A DNA stretch of 64,000 nt from Aliidiomarina sanyensis (GCF_003987175.1 NZ_PIPM01000005.1:109494-173493), one strand, 5' to 3'; shown: positions 17,827 to 27,782, numbered from the stretch's first letter. Numbers and translations: made by a program. Notes: a model not told the origin generated them from the sequence alone.

Positions 17827-18714
17827 ATGAAGATTTGGCCATTGCGCGTTCTCGATACGGTGATTCGGGCTGGCAGCCTGCAAGCGGGTGCGGCTGAGTT
17901 GCATCGTACGCCGGCTGCTTTGAGCATGGCCTTGTCGGGGTTGGAGCATGAACTCGGGTTTGCCGTGCTCGACCGAAGTGGCTATCGATTACAACTTACC
18001 GCACAGGGAGCGCAGTTCCTGCGCCATGCCCAAGAACTTTTGCGGCAGCACGATCGCCTGAATTCCGTGGTAACTCAGTTGCGAGAGGGGGCCGAGCCTA
18101 AATTGCTGATTGGCTATGACTACACCTGCAATCCCGATCTCCTCTTACCTGCGTTAAGAGAAGTACAGCAAGCATTTCCTGTAACAGAACTCATTGTAAG
18201 TGGGTACTCACAACTTGACTCTCTGCAAGAGGTGGCAGAAGGGCGAGCCGACCTCACGCTCACGCCGTGGCTGCCTACCTTCCAACAGATTGCCGACTTC
18301 GAGAGTTTGCGGATTTCTCGTTTTGAGTTGGTTGTCACGCTTGCGCAGTCGCTCGTGGATGCGCATGGGCTGCCGCAAAGCCGCGATGAACTTGCCGCAT
18401 TACCGTATCTCTTACCACGAAATATGAACATGGGCATCAATCCAGAGCAGATCTATCGGGTAGCGGGTAAATCGCGCCTTCGCGTCAACGATGCACATAC
18501 GCTGGTTCGTTATTTGCGGGCGGGGCTCGGTTGGGGTGTGGTCCCGCGCGATCTCGTAACCCGCGAATTGCACAGTGGAACCCTCCGCGAAATAGATATT
18601 CCCGGATTTTTAGACCATATTTCAGCAGAGGTTCATTTGGTGAAATTAGCCACTCGCGAACTAGGACCCGCAGGGCAAAGAATGTGGCAGACGTTTGCAA
18701 CGCGAGAGTTGTAA
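17827..18714 (+). CDS. LysR-family transcriptional regulator
   Basis: A 295-residue LysR-type regulator with an N-terminal winged helix (residues 1-60, AAELHRTPAALSMALSGLEHELG as the recognition region) and a periplasmic-binding-type effector domain. It is divergently placed from the RND efflux operon, with an AT-rich 125-base spacer, the usual arrangement in which a LysR protein controls its neighbour. The effector cannot be deduced. A second possible target is chrA, 131 bases downstream on the same strand. Confidence 0.88.
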   Translation: MKIWPLRVLDTVIRAGSLQAGAAELHRTPAALSMALSGLEHELGFAVLDRSGYRLQLTAQGAQFLRHAQELLRQHDRLNSVVTQLREGAEPKLLIGYDYTCNPDLLLPALREVQQAFPVTELIVSGYSQLDSLQEVAEGRADLTLTPWLPTFQQIADFESLRISRFELVVTLAQSLVDAHGLPQSRDELAALPYLLPRNMNMGINPEQIYRVAGKSRLRVNDAHTLVRYLRAGLGWGVVPRDLVTRELHSGTLREIDIPGFLDHISAEVHLVKLATRELGPAGQRMWQTFATREL

Positions 18715-18845
18715 AGCCATGAAGGTGCTCGGCAGTGGTGTCACACAAATTTTACGCAAATGCCATATACTCAAGTTTAGTAACTTATGCGCTACGACCC
18801 AACACATTGCGTTGGCGGCAACCCACCTAAACAGCTGGAGCTAAA

Positions 18846-20138
18846 ATGCAACAGAATTCGATCCCCTTTCGCGAGGCTTTGGCCATCTGGTGGAAAATAG
18901 GCATTTTGAGCTTTGGCGGCCCGGCCGGGCAAATTGCCCTGATGCACCGGCTGATCGTGGAAGAAAAAAAATGGCTCGATGAAGACCGATTCTTGCACGC
19001 GTTGAATTATTGCATGTTGCTCCCCGGACCTGAGGCGCAGCAGCTTGCTACCTATGTCGGTTGGTTGCTGCATGGCGTCAAAGGGGGGTTAGTCGCGGGC
19101 GTTCTGTTTATCCTGCCGGGAGCAGCGATGATTCTGGGCTTATCCTGGGCTTACGTGTTGCTTGGGGATGTGACCGCGGTTGAAGGACTCTTGTTTGGTT
19201 TGAAAGCCGCGGTCCTTGCGATTGTGGCACAAGCCATGGTGCGGCTCAGTCAAAAAGCCCTCAAAACGACCTTTGCGATGCTCTTGGCTGTGGCGGGATT
19301 TTTAGCGTTGTTCGTATTTTCAGTGCCGTTTCCATTGGTGGTGCTTGGTGCTGGTGTGATTGGCTGGGGTTTTGCGCACCGCTTCAATGGCAAGGAACAC
19401 AGTGCGCCTATCGTGGCAATTGAACCGAGGCCGGGCACGAAGCGAGCGGCAATTATTGCAGCGGCGTTGTGGCTTGGGACGATTATTGGGTTGCTCTTGC
19501 TGTTTGGCGATAGCAGTGTCTGGAGTCAGATTGCGCTCTTTTTCTCCAAGCTCGCCGTCGTCACCTTCGGGGGTGCCTATGCAGTGCTCGCCTATGTCGC
19601 ACAACAAGCGGTGGAGAACTATGGTTGGTTGCAACCGGGTGAGATGCTCGATGGCCTCGGGTTAGCGGAAACTACACCCGGACCTTTGATTCTTGTGACA
19701 CAGTTTGTGGGCTTCCTGGCTGGTTTACGTGAAGCCACAGGGCTTCATCCGCTAGCGGGTGCAACGCTGGCGGCCTTGTTGACTACATGGGTCACTTTTC
19801 TTCCATGTTTTGTCTGGATTTTTGCTGGCGCACCGTATGTCGAAAAACTCAGAGGCATGCCTCGCTTAAGTGCTGCACTGGGTGCGATCACAGCGGCTGT
19901 GGTAGGTGTTATTGCCAATCTCGCATTGTGGTTTGCGCTGAATTACTTGTTCACAGAGCGCTCGACCTTTGAAGCGGCCGGCATCTCCGTCTTGTTACCA
20001 AATTTAGCGGCACTGGATCTGTACGCCCTCGGTTTGACTGGGGTCGCCATACTCTTGGTATTTGTGGCGAAGCAGGGGATTTTCCGCTTGCTTGGGGTTC
20101 TGGCTGCGATCGGTATTTTATTGCAATTTATTCGGTAA
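18846..20138 (+). CDS. chrA: Chromate transporter, long form
   Basis: A CHR-family membrane protein exporting chromate. The 430 residues contain two homologous halves of about six helices each. Each half has a CHR signature: FGGPAGQIALMHRLIV and CMLLPGPEAQQLATYVG in the N-half, FGGAYAVLAYVAQQAV and GLAETTPGPLILVTQFVGF in the C-half. The ATG follows GCTGGAGCTAAA. It stands alone between a LysR gene and the DUF1538 operon. No chrB regulator is adjacent. Sulfate or other oxyanion transport cannot be excluded. Confidence 0.93.
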   Translation: MQQNSIPFREALAIWWKIGILSFGGPAGQIALMHRLIVEEKKWLDEDRFLHALNYCMLLPGPEAQQLATYVGWLLHGVKGGLVAGVLFILPGAAMILGLSWAYVLLGDVTAVEGLLFGLKAAVLAIVAQAMVRLSQKALKTTFAMLLAVAGFLALFVFSVPFPLVVLGAGVIGWGFAHRFNGKEHSAPIVAIEPRPGTKRAAIIAAALWLGTIIGLLLLFGDSSVWSQIALFFSKLAVVTFGGAYAVLAYVAQQAVENYGWLQPGEMLDGLGLAETTPGPLILVTQFVGFLAGLREATGLHPLAGATLAALLTTWVTFLPCFVWIFAGAPYVEKLRGMPRLSAALGAITAAVVGVIANLALWFALNYLFTERSTFEAAGISVLLPNLAALDLYALGLTGVAILLVFVAKQGIFRLLGVLAAIGILLQFIR

Positions 20139-20180
20139 GCGAGGACGGGTCTTGCACAACAACACGCGGTACGTAAAATT

Positions 20181-20241
20181 TTGATCAAGGTCATTCATTT
20201 CGATAACCGTTGTTGTTTCGTGCGGGATCAGTCCGTACACT
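20181..20241 (+). promoter_or_regulatory. Candidate FNR-type site and promoter for the DUF1538 operon
   Basis: TTGATCAAGGTCAT (20181-20194) matches the FNR/ANR consensus TTGAT-N4-(A/G)TCAA at all but the last base. Downstream, TTGTTT (20213-20218) and TACACT (20236-20241) are separated by 17 bp, giving a weak sigma70 promoter. The centre of the FNR-like site would lie about 61 bases before the start point, a normal class I activator position. Read by eye only. Confidence 0.45.
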
Positions 20242-20292
20242 CAAATACAAACCAATACCATATGCGTCACTTCGCCAGGGAGTAGGAATTCA

Positions 20293-21783
20293 TTGACCTT
20301 TTTGCGTGACTTGGGCAAAGCGTTATTGCACGCGCTCAATAATCTGTTACCTATCGTAGCGGTGGTCCTGATTTTTCAGTTCGCGGTCCTGCGTCAGATT
20401 CCAGATGATGGCCTTTCTATGGTGATCGGACTTGGTATCGTTGCCATCGGTGTCGCACTCTTTCTACAAGGTCTTGAACTCAGTATCTTTCCGGTTGGAA
20501 AAAGCCTTTCCAACCAGTTCGCGAAGCGTGGCTCGGTCCTACTGCTCTTAGCATTTGGTTTTTGCCTCGGGTTTTCTGCGGTTGTTGCCGAACCTGCGTT
20601 GATTGCGGTCGCAGAGCAAGCCCAATTAATCAGCGAAGGGCGCATTAACGCATTAACCTTGCGTTTGCTGGTGGCGTTTTCCGTTGGTTTCGTCGTCGCC
20701 CTCGGGGTGTTCCGGACCATTTTCGGGTATCCCATCCAATGGTTTATGATTATCGGCTATATCTTGGTCGTGCTCGTGACCTACTTCGCACCGGAGGAAA
20801 TTGTTGGCCTTGCCTATGACTCCGGTGGGGTGACCACGAATATCGTCACGGTGCCGCTGATTGCAGCCTTGGGAATTGGGCTCGCGGCATCAATTCGGGG
20901 CCGTAACCCGCTCATGGATGGGTTTGGGTTGGTTGCGTTGGCAGTCATGGTCCCGATGATTGCGGTGCAAATTTATGGCATCGTTGTCTTTAGTCAGCCC
21001 GCACCGGAGATCGACGCAAGTTTACTCGCCGAAGACACCACTGCACCTTCGGGCCTAGTGGTGATGCTTCTGGATCTCGCCACCATGATTCGGGATGTGC
21101 TCCCCATCATCATCACCATTTTGTTTTTCCAGTACATCGTATTAAAACGCCAACTGGCGAATCCACGCAAAGTGCTGCTTGGGTTTATCTTGGTTATTTT
21201 TGGTCTGTATGCCTTTGTGGTGGGGCTAAAAATAGGTTTGTTCCCCATCGGTGAGAGTATGGCTGAGCAATTGATGGCGCTCGATGGGTTTCTTTTCGTT
21301 TACCTGTTTGCGTTCGCGATTGGGTTTGCCACCACCATGGCGGAGCCGGCCTTGATTGCGGTTGGTAAGCAAGCGGAAGAGGCCGCGTCGGGGAAGCTCA
21401 ACGGCAACGCGATTCGCTTGTTGGTTGCCCTCGGGGTTGCGATCGGAATTACCATTGGCGTCCATCGAATTATCGAGGGCGGATCCATGCACTACTATGT
21501 GATGAGTGGATACATTCTTGTGATTGGACTGACCATCATCGCTCCGAAATACATCATCGCACTGGCGTATGACCTAGGTGGGGTGACCACCTCCGAAGTG
21601 ACGGTCCCATTGGTCACGGCGCTGGGCATTGGGCTCGCGACCCAAATTGAAGGACGGAACGTCCTGATTGATGGCTTTGGTTTAATTGCCTTTGCCTCGA
21701 TCTTCCCGATCGTGACCGTGATGGTCTATGCGATCCTGATGCATGCGTGGAATCACATTCAAGAAAAGAGGGCTGAAGCATGA
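20293..21783 (+). CDS. DUF1538 membrane protein, two-domain transporter
   Basis: A 496-residue polytopic membrane protein made of two DUF1538 repeats (about 1-235 and 260-490). Each repeat has a GLELSIFPVGKSL / GLKIGLFPIGESM motif, an AEPALIAV(A/G)(E/K)QA motif and a YDxGGVTT motif. From memory, the paired DUF1538 proteins UmpA/UmpB of Halomonas were reported as cation/proton antiporters; this fused form could act similarly. The start is TTG 20293, preceded by GGGAGTAGG at good spacing; no ATG fits. It overlaps the next gene by 4 bases (ATGA), so translation is probably coupled. Confidence 0.88.
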   Translation: MTFLRDLGKALLHALNNLLPIVAVVLIFQFAVLRQIPDDGLSMVIGLGIVAIGVALFLQGLELSIFPVGKSLSNQFAKRGSVLLLLAFGFCLGFSAVVAEPALIAVAEQAQLISEGRINALTLRLLVAFSVGFVVALGVFRTIFGYPIQWFMIIGYILVVLVTYFAPEEIVGLAYDSGGVTTNIVTVPLIAALGIGLAASIRGRNPLMDGFGLVALAVMVPMIAVQIYGIVVFSQPAPEIDASLLAEDTTAPSGLVVMLLDLATMIRDVLPIIITILFFQYIVLKRQLANPRKVLLGFILVIFGLYAFVVGLKIGLFPIGESMAEQLMALDGFLFVYLFAFAIGFATTMAEPALIAVGKQAEEAASGKLNGNAIRLLVALGVAIGITIGVHRIIEGGSMHYYVMSGYILVIGLTIIAPKYIIALAYDLGGVTTSEVTVPLVTALGIGLATQIEGRNVLIDGFGLIAFASIFPIVTVMVYAILMHAWNHIQEKRAEA

Positions 21784-22130
21784 AATTTTCAGTGTTAGTG
21801 GCGATTGTGCCAGAGGATCGTGAGCAAGAAGCGATCGACGCAGCGCGCAACGAGGGGGCCGGTGGGATGACAGTGTTGTCTGGACGCGGCATCAGTAATT
21901 CGGCGAAGAAGTCATTCTTCGGACTTCAATACGATGGAAGCCAAGTGGTATTGCTGATGGTGTTGGAGAAAAGTCTGTCCCTGCAAGTCATGAAAGCGGT
22001 GCAAGAGGTTATTATGCCGGATGGTCAAGACTCGAGCGGTCTTGTATTTACGGTTCCACTTGAACATATCGGCGGGATCGATGCATCGCAGTTGGAAAAA
22101 TTTGAACAATATGTGAAAGAATGTATGTAG
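21780..22130 (+). CDS. PII-like signalling protein
   Basis: A 116-residue PII-superfamily protein. The ferredoxin-like core starts KFSVLVAIVPEDREQEAIDAA. A B-loop-like stretch (GQDSSGLVFTVPLEHIGGI) occupies the place of TGxxGDGKIFV in GlnB. The T-loop region (ISNSAKKSFFGLQYDG) is unlike that of GlnB/GlnK and lacks the usual uridylylated Tyr context. It is therefore more likely a dedicated sensor for its partner transporter than a nitrogen regulator. It overlaps the DUF1538 gene by 4 bases and precedes a CBS-domain gene, so the three probably act as a unit. Confidence 0.85.
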   Translation: MKFSVLVAIVPEDREQEAIDAARNEGAGGMTVLSGRGISNSAKKSFFGLQYDGSQVVLLMVLEKSLSLQVMKAVQEVIMPDGQDSSGLVFTVPLEHIGGIDASQLEKFEQYVKECM

Positions 22131-22159
22131 CGCAATGCGCACCGACAGAGGAACTCGAT

Positions 22160-22546
22160 ATGGTCGTCAACGATGTCATGGTCAAAAACGTCATTACTAT
22201 TTCACCTTTCGCAAAGTTGCGCGAGGCGTTGAGTAAGCTCAAAAGCCATAATGTGAAATCATTGGTGGTGGAGAAACAAAATGATGCGGATGCCTACGGT
22301 ATCATCACTTACACCAACATTTTAAAAACAGTGATCGCGGAGGAAGGCGATATTGATATGCTCAATGTCTATGACATTTGTGCAAAACCAGCGGTCAGTG
22401 TCGGTCGAAGCCTCGCGGTGAAGCATGTGGCAGCGATGATGGTGCAGCATAAAGTGAAACGACTGGTCGTGTTGGATGATAATCAACTGGTGGGCTTTGT
22501 CACCATGGACGACATCATGGATGACTTGCTCAAACAGGTAGAATGA
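22160..22546 (+). CDS. CBS-pair protein
   Basis: A 128-residue stand-alone CBS pair. CBS1 covers about 1-60 (VNDVMVKNVITISPFAKLREAL) and CBS2 about 65-125 (VGRSLAVKHVAAMMVQHKVKRLVVLDDNQLVGFVTMDDIM). Such pairs bind adenine nucleotides or nicotinamide cofactors and gate transporters. I chose ATG 22160, which has AGAGGAAC 8 bases upstream, rather than the in-frame ATG 22121 inside the PII gene. It overlaps the next gene by 4 bases. Confidence 0.85.
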   Translation: MVVNDVMVKNVITISPFAKLREALSKLKSHNVKSLVVEKQNDADAYGIITYTNILKTVIAEEGDIDMLNVYDICAKPAVSVGRSLAVKHVAAMMVQHKVKRLVVLDDNQLVGFVTMDDIMDDLLKQVE

Positions 22547-23034
22547 CGATGCTGTATTTTTTTCATGGCCTCGAAAGCGGACCCCATGGGCAAAAATACC
22601 ATTTGCTGAAAGGCCAGTATCCGGAGCTCCAGTCACCCGATTTTCAGGGCATGGACTTAAACGCACGTATCCAACATGCAGACGCCGTGACGCGCGATCA
22701 GCACGGAGTTACGTTGGTGGGGTCGTCATTTGGAGGTCTGCTGGCCGCTCGACTGTACTCAATGTACCCAGAGCGATTTAAATCACTCGTTTTGTTAGCA
22801 CCTGCAGTCCATACGGAAGAGGGCGATCGGGTGCAAGCCCTGCCATCTGCTTCGCATATCCGCGTACTGCATGGCCGTGAAGACGAAATTGTTCCATTCG
22901 ATAAAGTCGCCCAGTTTTGTCAGCGTTTTGGCATTAACTTAATTGCGGTGGACGACCAGCATCGTTTGGCGTCGGAGGCTTCTCAGCGAATGATTCTGAG
23001 TTGTGTCGCAGATGTCTATCCGGCGGTGCGGTAA
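22543..23034 (+). CDS. YqiA/YcfP-like alpha/beta-fold esterase
   Basis: A small alpha/beta hydrolase of 163 residues. It starts with LYFFHGLESGPHGQK, as in the YqiA/UPF0227 group, and has the nucleophile elbow GSSFGG (Ser about 63), an acid region (VLHGREDEIVPF) and a terminal His in DDQHRL. YqiA-type enzymes hydrolyse short acyl esters in vitro; the natural substrate is unknown. It is coupled by a 4-base overlap to the CBS gene and is the last gene of the DUF1538 operon, although its link to transport is unclear. Confidence 0.78.
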   Translation: MTMLYFFHGLESGPHGQKYHLLKGQYPELQSPDFQGMDLNARIQHADAVTRDQHGVTLVGSSFGGLLAARLYSMYPERFKSLVLLAPAVHTEEGDRVQALPSASHIRVLHGREDEIVPFDKVAQFCQRFGINLIAVDDQHRLASEASQRMILSCVADVYPAVR

Positions 23035-23115
23035 ATCCAATGGCCTTATAGCCCGTACCGAGGTGCCATAAACACGCTGAATGACTGAAATCAGCGTTTA
23101 CTGGCGCTGCTTTCA

Positions 23116-23144
23116 TTCAAATCCATCCCTAATTCACGTATAAT
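23116..23144 (+). promoter_or_regulatory. Sigma70 promoter for acnB
   Basis: TTCAAA (23116-23121), a 17 bp spacer and a perfect TATAAT (23139-23144). The transcript would have a leader of about 70 bases with a GC-rich region before the GTG start. Confidence 0.65.
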
Positions 23145-23221
23145 TCGCCCGTTTTTTCATCATGTCGGCGGCCTGCGCAATTCTGCGAGGGCGGCGGGCA
23201 AGCATTTAAGAGGAATCATTT

Positions 23222-25810
23222 GTGTTAGAACAGTATCGCGCACATGTGGCCGAGCGAGCCGCAGAAGGAATTCCACCAAAGCCTCTGACCCCAGAGCAAG
23301 TTTCTGACTTAGTTGAGCTTTTAAAGAACCCGCCCGCCGGCGAAGAGGACTTCTTGCTTGAGTTGATTAGCGACCGTGTCCCGCCAGGTGTGGACGAAGC
23401 CGCGTATGTGAAAGCAGGTTTTCTTGCAGCGATCACCAAAGGTGAAGTGGTTTCTCCGATCATCGATAAAGCCCGAGCGGTTAAATTACTTGGCAACATG
23501 CATGGCGGTTACAACATTGAGACATTGGTTTCGTTGTTGGACGACGCTGAGCTTGCAGAGCTTGCCGGAGAAGAGCTAAAACACACGATTTTAATGTTCG
23601 ACGCATTCCATGATGTGGAAGAGCGGATGAAAAACGGGAATGCAGTCGCGAAGGCTGTGATTGAATCATGGGCCGAAGCGGAATGGTTCACAAACCGTCC
23701 AGCGATGCCTGAGAAGATCACCGCCACCGTATTTAAGGTGCCTGGTGAAACAAATACTGATGACCTGTCACCCGCCCCAGATGCATGGTCACGTCCGGAC
23801 ATCCCATTGCATGCAAAAGCAATGTACAAAATGCCGCGAGAAGGGGTCACTGACGCCGCAGCGCAAATTGCCGAATTGAAACAAAAAGGACATCCGGTCG
23901 CCTTTGTTGGTGATGTCGTGGGTACCGGTTCATCGCGTAAATCAGCGACCAACTCGGTGCTCTGGTACATCGGTGATGACATGCCAGGAACGCCAAACAA
24001 ACGTTCAGGCGGAATCTGTATCGGTGGTAAAGTCGCACCAATTTTCTTCAACACCATGAAAGACACGGGAACCTTGGTTTTCGAGGCGGATGTTGACCAA
24101 ATGAATATGGGCGATGTGATCCACATCTACCCGTATGCTGGAAAAATTGAGAACGAAGCTGGTGAAGTGATTGCTGAATATGCCTATGCATCGGACGTCA
24201 TCATTGATGAGGTGCGTGCAGGCGGTCGGATTAACCTCATCATCGGTCGCGGTTTGACCACCAAGGCACGGGAATCTTTGGGTCTGGGCCGTTCCGACTT
24301 GTTCCGCACGCCAGAGCAACCTGCAGACAGCGGTAAAGGCTTTACCCTGGCCCAGAAGATGGTCGGCAAGGCCTGTGGTATGGACGGTGTGCGTCCAGGA
24401 ATGTACTGTGAACCGCAGATGACCACTGTTGGCTCGCAGGATACAACCGGTCCGATGACGCGGGATGAATTGAAAGACTTGGCGTGCCTTGGCTTTAATG
24501 CGGACTTGGTCATGCAGTCGTTCTGTCACACCGCAGCGTATCCAAAGCCGGTCGATATCGAAACACAACATACGCTGCCAGATTTCATCATGAATCGTGG
24601 CGGGGTGTCTTTGCGTCCGGGAGATGGAATTATCCATAGCTGGTTGAACCGGATGCTATTGCCAGACACCGTGGGAACAGGTGGTGATTCTCACACCCGT
24701 TTCCCACTCGGGATTTCATTCCCAGCGGGTTCAGGTTTGGTGGCGTTTGCGGCGGCAACAGGCGTGATGCCCTTGGATATGCCAGAATCGGTTCTGGTGC
24801 GCTTTAAAGGCACGATGCAACCGGGCGTGACTTTACGGGATTTGGTTCATGCCATTCCGTTGTATGCCATTAAAGAAGGGTTGCTGACCGTTGAGAAGCG
24901 CGGCAAGAAAAATATCTTCTCTGGCCGTATCTTAGAGATCGAAGGTCTACAGGATCTGACGGTCGAGCAGGCGTTCGAGCTCTCTGATGCCTCGGCGGAA
25001 CGCTCAGCGGCCGGTTGTACCATCAAGTTATCGGAAGAATCGATTGCAGAATATCTGCGTTCTAACATCACCATGTTGCGTTGGATGATCGCCGAAGGCT
25101 ATGGCGATGCGCGCACGCTTGAGCGTCGTGCACGCAAGATGGAAGCATGGTTGGAAAACCCCGAGCTGATGGAAGCGGATAAAGACGCTGAATATGCGGC
25201 GGTGATTGAAATCGATCTGAATGAAATCGTCGAGCCGATTCTGTGCTGCCCGAATGACCCAGACGATGCGAAAACGTTGTCGGATGTGGCGGGTGATAAA
25301 GTCGACGAAGTCTTCATTGGTTCGTGCATGACGAACATTGGTCACTTCCGTGCTGCCGGTAAATTGCTTGAGCAAAATACCGATGCCTTGAAAACACAGC
25401 TGTGGATTGCGCCGCCGACCAAGATGGACGAAGCGCAGTTGATGGAAGAAGGGTACTACAACATTTATGGTCGTAACGGTGTGCGCACTGAAATGCCAGG
25501 ATGTTCACTCTGCATGGGGAACCAAGCGCGTGTGAAAGCAGGCGCGACTGTGCTTTCAACCTCAACACGGAACTTCCCGAACCGCCTGGGTGATGGTGCG
25601 AACGTGTATCTTGCATCTGCAGAATTGTCAGCGGTGGGCGCGATTTTGGGCAAAATCCCAACGCGTGAAGAATACATGCAATACGCACAAAACATCGATG
25701 CAATGGCAGGAGAAGTCTACAAGTATTTGAACTTTGATCAGATGCCTGATTTCCGTGCGGCAGAGCAAAAAGCGAAAGATACAATTATTCCGACTATTAA
25801 CGTCGCGTAG
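23222..25810 (+). CDS. acnB: Aconitate hydratase B
   Basis: The main TCA-cycle aconitase, which interconverts citrate and isocitrate; most AcnB homologues also act on 2-methylisocitrate. The 862 residues align throughout with E. coli AcnB. The HEAT-like N-domain (about 1-160) comes first, followed by the swivel domain with [16 protein letters not shown]. The 4Fe-4S cluster ligands are in SFCHTAAYP and the C-terminal [13 protein letters not shown] (two Cys). The start codon is GTG 23222, set by AAGAGGAA upstream and the conserved [16 protein letters not shown] start. A strong promoter precedes it and a terminator follows. The apo-form of AcnB can bind mRNA in relatives. Confidence 0.98.
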   Translation: MLEQYRAHVAERAAEGIPPKPLTPEQVSDLVELLKNPPAGEEDFLLELISDRVPPGVDEAAYVKAGFLAAITKGEVVSPIIDKARAVKLLGNMHGGYNIETLVSLLDDAELAELAGEELKHTILMFDAFHDVEERMKNGNAVAKAVIESWAEAEWFTNRPAMPEKITATVFKVPGETNTDDLSPAPDAWSRPDIPLHAKAMYKMPREGVTDAAAQIAELKQKGHPVAFVGDVVGTGSSRKSATNSVLWYIGDDMPGTPNKRSGGICIGGKVAPIFFNTMKDTGTLVFEADVDQMNMGDVIHIYPYAGKIENEAGEVIAEYAYASDVIIDEVRAGGRINLIIGRGLTTKARESLGLGRSDLFRTPEQPADSGKGFTLAQKMVGKACGMDGVRPGMYCEPQMTTVGSQDTTGPMTRDELKDLACLGFNADLVMQSFCHTAAYPKPVDIETQHTLPDFIMNRGGVSLRPGDGIIHSWLNRMLLPDTVGTGGDSHTRFPLGISFPAGSGLVAFAAATGVMPLDMPESVLVRFKGTMQPGVTLRDLVHAIPLYAIKEGLLTVEKRGKKNIFSGRILEIEGLQDLTVEQAFELSDASAERSAAGCTIKLSEESIAEYLRSNITMLRWMIAEGYGDARTLERRARKMEAWLENPELMEADKDAEYAAVIEIDLNEIVEPILCCPNDPDDAKTLSDVAGDKVDEVFIGSCMTNIGHFRAAGKLLEQNTDALKTQLWIAPPTKMDEAQLMEEGYYNIYGRNGVRTEMPGCSLCMGNQARVKAGATVLSTSTRNFPNRLGDGANVYLASAELSAVGAILGKIPTREEYMQYAQNIDAMAGEVYKYLNFDQMPDFRAAEQKAKDTIIPTINVA

Positions 25811-25838
25811 TGATTGATTCTTCGCTTCTATGAACAGC

Positions 25839-25869
25839 AAAACCCGGTGCGTATGCCCGGGTTTTTTTA
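25839..25869 (+). terminator. Rho-independent terminator after acnB
   Basis: AACCCGG (25841-25847) pairs with CCGGGTT, followed by seven T. Confidence 0.88.
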
Positions 25870-26078
25870 TGGCTGTGATTCAGGTGTGGTTGACGCCTGC
25901 GGTAATGGCATTGCGCGCTAAATGCGAAACGGTCAACATCCATCAACTTGTCTAGAATAAGCGCAGTTGACCGCAAAGTAGTCCAGTTGTGCACTATCTT
26001 CCGTTATGTTCATAGGGCTCTCACATCATACACTTCGCGAGGCCAGCCGTTAGTTGGCTCCGCACTGGAGGAATAATC

Positions 26079-27782
26079 ATGCAGCACATACTTAAAAAAT
26101 CGTTGGTGGCGACCTTGATGGCCGCCTGCGTTTTTTCAGTCTCGGCCTATGATCGGATCACTGGCCATCATTTTGCATCACGCTCCGAAGTCATGGCACC
26201 GGAAGCCATGGCGGCAACCAGTCAAGGCCTTGCGACTCAAGCTGCTCTTGAAGTCATGCGGGCGGGCGGCAATGCAATCGATGCAGCCATTGCGGCCAAC
26301 GCGATGTTGGGGCTGGTCGAGCCGACTGGGAACGGAATTGGCGGTGATCTCTACGCCATTATTTGGCATGCAGAAAGCCAGCAGTTGTATGGCCTGAACG
26401 CGTCCGGCCGCTCGCCAATGAGTTTGACGCTCGATTATTTCCTTGATAATGGCTACGAAAGTATTCCACAACGGGGCCTTTTGCCTCTATCCGTGCCTGG
26501 CGCGGTGGATGGTTGGTTTGAAATGCATGAGCGTTTCGGCCAGATGGACATGGCAGATATCTTGGCGCCATCCATTCATTATGCAGAAAATGGCTTTCCT
26601 GTGACCGAGGTGATTGCTTTCTATTTTGAGCGCAACGCGCAGGTTCTCCAAGACTTCCCGGGATTTCGGGAGGTGTTCATGAAAGAGGGCCGCACGCCGC
26701 GCAAAGGGGAAATGTTCCGGAACCCGGATCTCGCAGACACCTATACGAAGATTGCCGAAGGGGGTCGTGATGTGTTTTATCGGGGCGAGATCGCCCGCGT
26801 CATTGGTAACTTTGTGCAGGAACACGGCGGTTTCTTAAGTTACGAGGATATGGCGGCGCACCGTTCCGAATGGGTCGACCCCGTTTCGACAAACTACCGC
26901 GGCTATGATCTGTGGGAACTCCCACCAAACACCCAAGGCATTGCGGCCCTGCAGATATTGAATATTCTTGAGCAATTCGATATCGCCGGCATGGGCTTTG
27001 ATAGCCCTGAATATGTCCACCATTTTGTGGAAGCGAAGAAACTGGCTTTTGAAGACCGTGCGAAGTTTTATTCAGACACTGATTTCAATGACATTCCGGT
27101 GGATTGGCTGATTTCAAAAGAATACGCCCAAGAGCGCGCTCAGCTGATCAATCCGGAGCGTGCAGGGATGAGTTATGAACCGGGGAATCCGCCGACCACG
27201 GGTGATACCATTTATCTCACCACGGCGGACAAGTACGGTAACATGGTGTCGTTGATTCAAAGTAACTTCCGCGGAATGGGCTCTGGGATCACTCCCACAG
27301 GCCTTGGCTTTGTGCTGCAGAACCGGGGTGAGTTATTTGCCCTCGATCCAGACCACATGAATGTGTATGAGCCGGGTAAACGTCCCTTTAATACCATTAT
27401 TCCTGCGTTTGTGACCAAAGACGGCAAGCCGGTGATGAGTTATGGGGTGATGGGCGGCGCAACGCAGCCACAAATGCATGCGCAGATTCTCATTAACATG
27501 ATTGATTTTGGCATGAACCTACAAGAGGCGGGGGATGCACCACGTATTTTGCATACGGGCTCAAGCCAACCAACGGGTGAGACTATGACCGATGGTGGCG
27601 TGGTCAGTCTCGAAAATGGTTTCTCCGATTATACCCGTCGCGAACTCATTAAGATGGGCCATCGACTGCAAGAAGCGGTTGGGCCGTATGGGGGCTACCA
27701 GGCCATCTGGTATGACGCGGAGCAGGGTATCTATATCGGCGCCTCTGAGAGCCGTAAAGACGGTTACGCGGCTGGCTACTAG
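26079..27782 (+). CDS. Gamma-glutamyltransferase family protein, secreted
   Basis: A periplasmic N-terminal-nucleophile hydrolase that cleaves gamma-glutamyl bonds, for example in glutathione. The 567-residue precursor has a Sec signal (MQHILKKSLVATLMAACVFS...SA). The self-cleavage site is before Thr 377 in TTGDTIYLTTAD, giving large and small chains. Also conserved are GGNAIDAAIAANA (28-residue region around 64-77), GNGIGGD and the small-chain GVMGGATQPQMH. The sequence is closer to the YwrD-type branch than to E. coli Ggt, so the substrate may not be glutathione. A 268-base spacer separates it from acnB. Confidence 0.92.
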   Translation: MQHILKKSLVATLMAACVFSVSAYDRITGHHFASRSEVMAPEAMAATSQGLATQAALEVMRAGGNAIDAAIAANAMLGLVEPTGNGIGGDLYAIIWHAESQQLYGLNASGRSPMSLTLDYFLDNGYESIPQRGLLPLSVPGAVDGWFEMHERFGQMDMADILAPSIHYAENGFPVTEVIAFYFERNAQVLQDFPGFREVFMKEGRTPRKGEMFRNPDLADTYTKIAEGGRDVFYRGEIARVIGNFVQEHGGFLSYEDMAAHRSEWVDPVSTNYRGYDLWELPPNTQGIAALQILNILEQFDIAGMGFDSPEYVHHFVEAKKLAFEDRAKFYSDTDFNDIPVDWLISKEYAQERAQLINPERAGMSYEPGNPPTTGDTIYLTTADKYGNMVSLIQSNFRGMGSGITPTGLGFVLQNRGELFALDPDHMNVYEPGKRPFNTIIPAFVTKDGKPVMSYGVMGGATQPQMHAQILINMIDFGMNLQEAGDAPRILHTGSSQPTGETMTDGGVVSLENGFSDYTRRELIKMGHRLQEAVGPYGGYQAIWYDAEQGIYIGASESRKDGYAAGY

